Assembly (NCBI RefSeq): GCF_003432075.1
Contig: NZ_QWBU01000003.1
Location: forward strand, 372,001-436,000
Length of the DNA stretch: 64,000 nucleotides
From: Shinella sp. WSJ-2
Lineage (GTDB): Bacteria; Pseudomonadota; Alphaproteobacteria; Rhizobiales; Rhizobiaceae
Reading direction: 5' to 3'
The notes beneath the pieces were generated by a model. That model searched no databases, was not told where the DNA came from, and was given only the letters and a program-made list of their open reading frames with translations. Each line of letters opens with the position of its first letter. Within the stretch, counting starts at the first letter, position 1. This document shows positions 61,462-64,000 of the stretch, piece after piece. A program made the position numbers and the translations under genes.

Positions 61462-62319
61462 TCATTTGCTCGTACGGCGCAGGCTGCGCCGTTTTTCCGC
61501 AATCGCAACCGGCAGGGCCATGGCGAGTGCCATTGAGGCAGAGAGCGAGCGGAAGCCGGCATAGTCGGCCTCCGATACTTCAAACCAGTGCGTGGCGGAG
61601 GCGGCAAGCGGCGAGAACACCGAGTCGGTGATGGCGACGATGGGCACGCCCCGGGCGGCGAGTTCCTGCGCCTGCGTCAGGCTCTCGGCGGCATAGGGAG
61701 CGAAGCTCGCGGCGATCACGGCATCCTTGCTCGTGGCGAACTGCACCATCTCGGCGTCGATGCCGTTGGGCGAGGCGACGATCTGGTGGCGGATGGCGAG
61801 TTTGCCGAAGGCATAGGCGATATGCGCCGTCAGCGGATAGGAGCGGCGCTTGGCGACGAGATAGATGGTCTCGGCGCGGGCGAGCAGATCAACGGACCTG
61901 GAAAACGTTTCGCCGTCGATTGTGCTGGCAAGGCGCGCAACGGACTGGCTCGCGGCGGTCAGGAAGCCGGACAGCAATTCCGTGTCGCTGTTGGCCGCCG
62001 GTCCCGCTTCCAGCGAGGCGAGCCGTTCTTCATAGGAAAGCGTGCGGTCGCGCAACCGGGCGCGAAAGACGTTTTGCAGGTCGGAAAATCCCTCGTAACC
62101 GAGATGATGGGCGAGGCGCACCAGCGTCGAGGGCTGCACGTCGGCGGCGGTCGCGATGCTGGCGGCGGTGCCGAAGGCCATCTCATCGGGATTGGCCAGC
62201 GCATAGGCCGCCACCTGCGCCAGCCGCTTCGGCATCGTTGCCTTCCGCTCGATGATGACGGAGCGCAGGCTGTCGAAATCGCGGGGCACGCGCGAAAGGG
62301 CCGTATCGGTGTTGCTCAT
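61462..62319 (-). CDS. iolR: RpiR/MurR-family repressor IolR
   Basis: This 285-residue regulator has an N-terminal HTH_6 domain (about 15-90; MAFGTAASIATAADVQPSTLVRLAHHLGYEGFSDLQNVF) and a C-terminal SIS sugar-binding domain (ETIYLVAKRRSYPLTAHIAYAFG; DAVIAASFAPYAAESLTQAQELAARGVPIVAITDS). It represses inositol genes until a catabolic intermediate binds the SIS domain. It lies upstream of iolC on the same strand, with 120 bases between. I chose the ATG at 62319 because AGGAGACA precedes it by the right distance. A candidate operator is at 62353-62366. Confidence 0.92.
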   Translation of the reverse strand: MSNTDTALSRVPRDFDSLRSVIIERKATMPKRLAQVAAYALANPDEMAFGTAASIATAADVQPSTLVRLAHHLGYEGFSDLQNVFRARLRDRTLSYEERLASLEAGPAANSDTELLSGFLTAASQSVARLASTIDGETFSRSVDLLARAETIYLVAKRRSYPLTAHIAYAFGKLAIRHQIVASPNGIDAEMVQFATSKDAVIAASFAPYAAESLTQAQELAARGVPIVAITDSVFSPLAASATHWFEVSEADYAGFRSLSASMALAMALPVAIAEKRRSLRRTSK

Positions 62320-62352
62320 GTGTGTCTCCTCGGCGGCCATTCTGTGATGAAT

Positions 62353-62366
62353 GAAATAAATATTCC
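62353..62366. promoter_or_regulatory. IolR-like operator 3 in the iolR/iolY divergent region
   Basis: GAAATAAATATTCC is GAAA-N6-TTCC, the same variant as operator 1. It is 34 bases upstream of iolR and 130 bases upstream of iolY, so it could serve autoregulation and iolY control. Confidence 0.5.
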
Positions 62367-62495
62367 ATATTATGGGAAAAGATAGTTTTCGTTCCAAATC
62401 TTTCCCGCTATGGATGGCGCAAGAGGCGCCCGTGCGGCGAGATATAGCAATTCCTCTGCCGGTACGTAGCGGAATTCAGCGAAGGAGGAGGCATC

Positions 62496-63617
62496 ATGAA
62501 AGCGCTTGGCATCGGATTGATCGGTACCGGCTATATGGGCAAGTGCCATGCGCTCGCCTGGAACAATGTCAGCACGGTCTTCGGCGATGTGGACCGTCCG
62601 CGCCTCGTGCATCTGGCGGAGGCCAATCCCGAGCTTGCCGCCAGCCGCGCCCGCGAATTTGGCTTCGCGAAATCGACGGCCAACTGGCGCGACCTGCTTT
62701 CAGATCCCGATGTCGACGTCATCTCCGTCACCACGCCGAACCAGTTCCACGCCGAAATGGCGGTCGCCGCCCTCGAGGCCGGAAAACACGTCTGGTGCGA
62801 GAAGCCGATGGCGACAGCCTATGCCGATGCCGAACGCATGCTGGCTGCCCAGCGCGCCTCCGGCAAGGTCGCCGTGATGGGTTATAATTACATCCAAAAC
62901 CCGCTGATGCGCCATATCCGCTCGCTGATCGACGAGGGTGCCATCGGCACGGTCAATCACGTCCGCGTCGAGATGGACGAGGATTTCATGGCCGACCCGG
63001 AAGCGGCGTTCTATTGGAAGAGCGAGGCATCCTCCGGTTATGGTGCGCTCGACGATTTCGCCGTGCATCCGCTCTCGCTGCTTTGGAGCCTGTTCGGCCA
63101 TGTCGAGGCGGTCATTGCATCGCTGGCCAAACCCTATGCCGACCGCCCCACGAAAGAGGGGAGCCGCCGCGCAGTCGAGAACCACGATATCGCCAGCGTT
63201 CTCATGCGCCTTCCCGGCGGCATTTCCGGCGTGCTGATGGCCAATCGCTCCGCCTGGGGCCGCAAGGGCCGCATCGCCTTGCAGGTCTATGGCTCGAAGG
63301 GCTCGATCCTCTACGACCAGGAGCGCATGAACGAGTTCCAGCTCTACACGACCGCCGGCCGTGGCACCGAACAGGGCTTTTCCACGGTGCTGACGGCGCC
63401 GCATCACAGGCCCTACGACCGCTTCGTTCCCGCCCCCGGCCATGGCCTCGGCTTCAATGATCTCAAGGTCATAGAATGCCGCGAGCTGATCGCCGCCATT
63501 GCCGGCGTGGCGTCGCATTCCATCGATTTCAGCCATGGCCTGCGCATCGAGAAGACGGTGCACGCCATGGCGCAATCGTTCCGCGAGGAGCGCTGGATTG
63601 AAATCGCTCCGGCATGA
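62496..63617 (+). CDS. iolY: Gfo/Idh/MocA-family oxidoreductase IolY
   Basis: This 373-residue protein has the NAD-binding motif GLIGTGYMGKCHALAWNN, the VTTPNQFHAEMAVAALEAGKHVWCEKPMA region with the conserved EKP, and a C-terminal substrate domain (ALDDFAVHPLSLLWSLFGHVEAV). The catalytic Lys is in the EKP motif and a His is in FAVHPL. It is divergent from iolR with 176 bases between, matching S. meliloti iolY, which has been linked to scyllo-inositol or related inositol use. AGGAGG precedes the ATG. Confidence 0.85.
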   Translation: MKALGIGLIGTGYMGKCHALAWNNVSTVFGDVDRPRLVHLAEANPELAASRAREFGFAKSTANWRDLLSDPDVDVISVTTPNQFHAEMAVAALEAGKHVWCEKPMATAYADAERMLAAQRASGKVAVMGYNYIQNPLMRHIRSLIDEGAIGTVNHVRVEMDEDFMADPEAAFYWKSEASSGYGALDDFAVHPLSLLWSLFGHVEAVIASLAKPYADRPTKEGSRRAVENHDIASVLMRLPGGISGVLMANRSAWGRKGRIALQVYGSKGSILYDQERMNEFQLYTTAGRGTEQGFSTVLTAPHHRPYDRFVPAPGHGLGFNDLKVIECRELIAAIAGVASHSIDFSHGLRIEKTVHAMAQSFREERWIEIAPA

Positions 63618-63644
63618 TTTTTTGGCGACCCGGCCAAAAAAATC
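63616..63644. terminator. Bidirectional terminator after iolY
   Basis: GATTTTTTGGC and GCCAAAAAAATC form an 11-bp stem (one extra A) around GACCCG. The T tract lies inside the stem, so it can work on both strands. Confidence 0.75.
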
Positions 63645-63714
63645 CACCGGCTTAGTCATTGAAACCGCTTATCCCATACGTAATACTGGCGGCAATAATG
63701 CCGGAGGGAAGGGC

Positions 63715-64000
63715 ATGTTCAAGCGAATACAAAAACGCTGGGCGCCGGTGTTCTTCGTGTCGATCGCCGTCGTCGTGTTCAACGCGGGTGCCGCTGAGGC
63801 CAAGCGCGTGGCACTGCTGATAGGCAATCAGAAATACGAAGAGACCGCCCAGCTGAACAATCCCGCCAACGATGTGGAGCTGATGCGCGCGTCGTTCGAG
63901 GCGGCTGGTTTCGACAGCGTGAAGACCGTCTTCGATCTCGATCGCTCCGCCATGGTGAAGGCATTGCGCGATTTCGAGGACGAATCCGTCGATGCGGATA
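63715..64000 (+). CDS. Caspase-family (peptidase C14-like) protein, 5' part
   Basis: Only 95 residues are visible before the window ends. They begin MFKRIQKRWAPVFFVSIAVV, a signal peptide or membrane anchor, followed by the caspase-fold start AKRVALLIGNQKYEETAQLNNPANDVELMRASFEAAGFDSV. ALLIGNxxY and the NxxNDVxLM segment are standard in bacterial metacaspase/C14 domains. The catalytic His and Cys lie beyond the edge. GGAGGGAAGGGC precedes the ATG. Rhizobia carry many exported caspase-family proteins, and the role of this one is unknown. Confidence 0.85.
   Translation, partial: MFKRIQKRWAPVFFVSIAVVVFNAGAAEAKRVALLIGNQKYEETAQLNNPANDVELMRASFEAAGFDSVKTVFDLDRSAMVKALRDFEDESVDAD

Overview
The window is a stretch of chromosome from a high-GC alphaproteobacterium, almost certainly a member of the Rhizobiaceae. 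The evidence is the feuN-feuP-feuQ osmoregulatory module, the cycHJKL-type cytochrome c maturation operon next to a DegP protease, glnE and a PleC-like kinase, the iolRCDEB/iolY inositol cluster with an RpiR-type IolR, and RIME-like palindromic repeats between genes. I saw no rRNA, tRNA, CRISPR array, insertion sequence or integrase.

Layout. 1-4.7 kb is the 3' end of a gene transfer agent (GTA)-like tail cluster: the end of an orf13-like protein, an NlpC/P60 peptidase, a 1278-residue tail hub and a small holin-like protein. 4.7-7.2 kb is feuN-feuP-feuQ, followed by a lipoprotein. 7.8-11.8 kb is ccmIEFH (cycHJKL), an operon with overlapping start and stop codons. 11.9-18.7 kb holds degP, a response regulator/histidine kinase pair and glnE. 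18.8-24.0 kb (minus strand) holds pleC and pepN. 24.3-27.3 kb has two transporters meeting tail to tail, a long palindromic element and two very small genes. 27.5-32.1 kb (minus) holds a uracil-DNA glycosylase-like gene, a YegD-like Hsp70, and an SDR plus FAD-oxidoreductase pair. 32.3-34.8 kb holds ETF-ubiquinone oxidoreductase and an L,D-transpeptidase. 35.1-37.2 kb is a betaine-type ABC binding protein and permease with no ATPase beside them.

37.2-43.9 kb holds several transporter/regulator or enzyme/regulator pairs: EamA facing Lrp/AsnC and a zinc-type oxidoreductase facing HxlR, plus DoxX, an MFS exporter, and a lipid kinase with a NIPSNAP protein. 44-46.9 kb is a divergent glutamine-synthetase-like/aminotransferase pair of the polyamine catabolism type. 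46.9-52.7 kb holds AMP nucleosidase, several small membrane or secreted proteins, a Sel1-repeat protein, a HisC-like aminotransferase and two tandem PilZ-type proteins. 52.8-55.3 kb is glutaryl-CoA dehydrogenase facing a PHB-depolymerase-like esterase. 55.4-63.6 kb is the inositol catabolic locus: iolR, iolC, iolD, iolE and iolB on minus, iolY on plus. The window ends inside a caspase-family gene.

Most of the DNA is ordinary core chromosome. The features most worth a second look are a 137-bp element at 26.7 kb whose perfect 13-bp inverted repeat contains a full Shine-Dalgarno/anti-Shine-Dalgarno match, IolR-like operators exactly 30 bp apart in front of iolC, RIME-like repeats on both sides of iolE-iolB, a palindrome upstream of ETF-QO that resembles a MerR/LiuR-type site, and the binding protein-permease pair without an ATPase. 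I did not find a clearly unprecedented multi-gene system.
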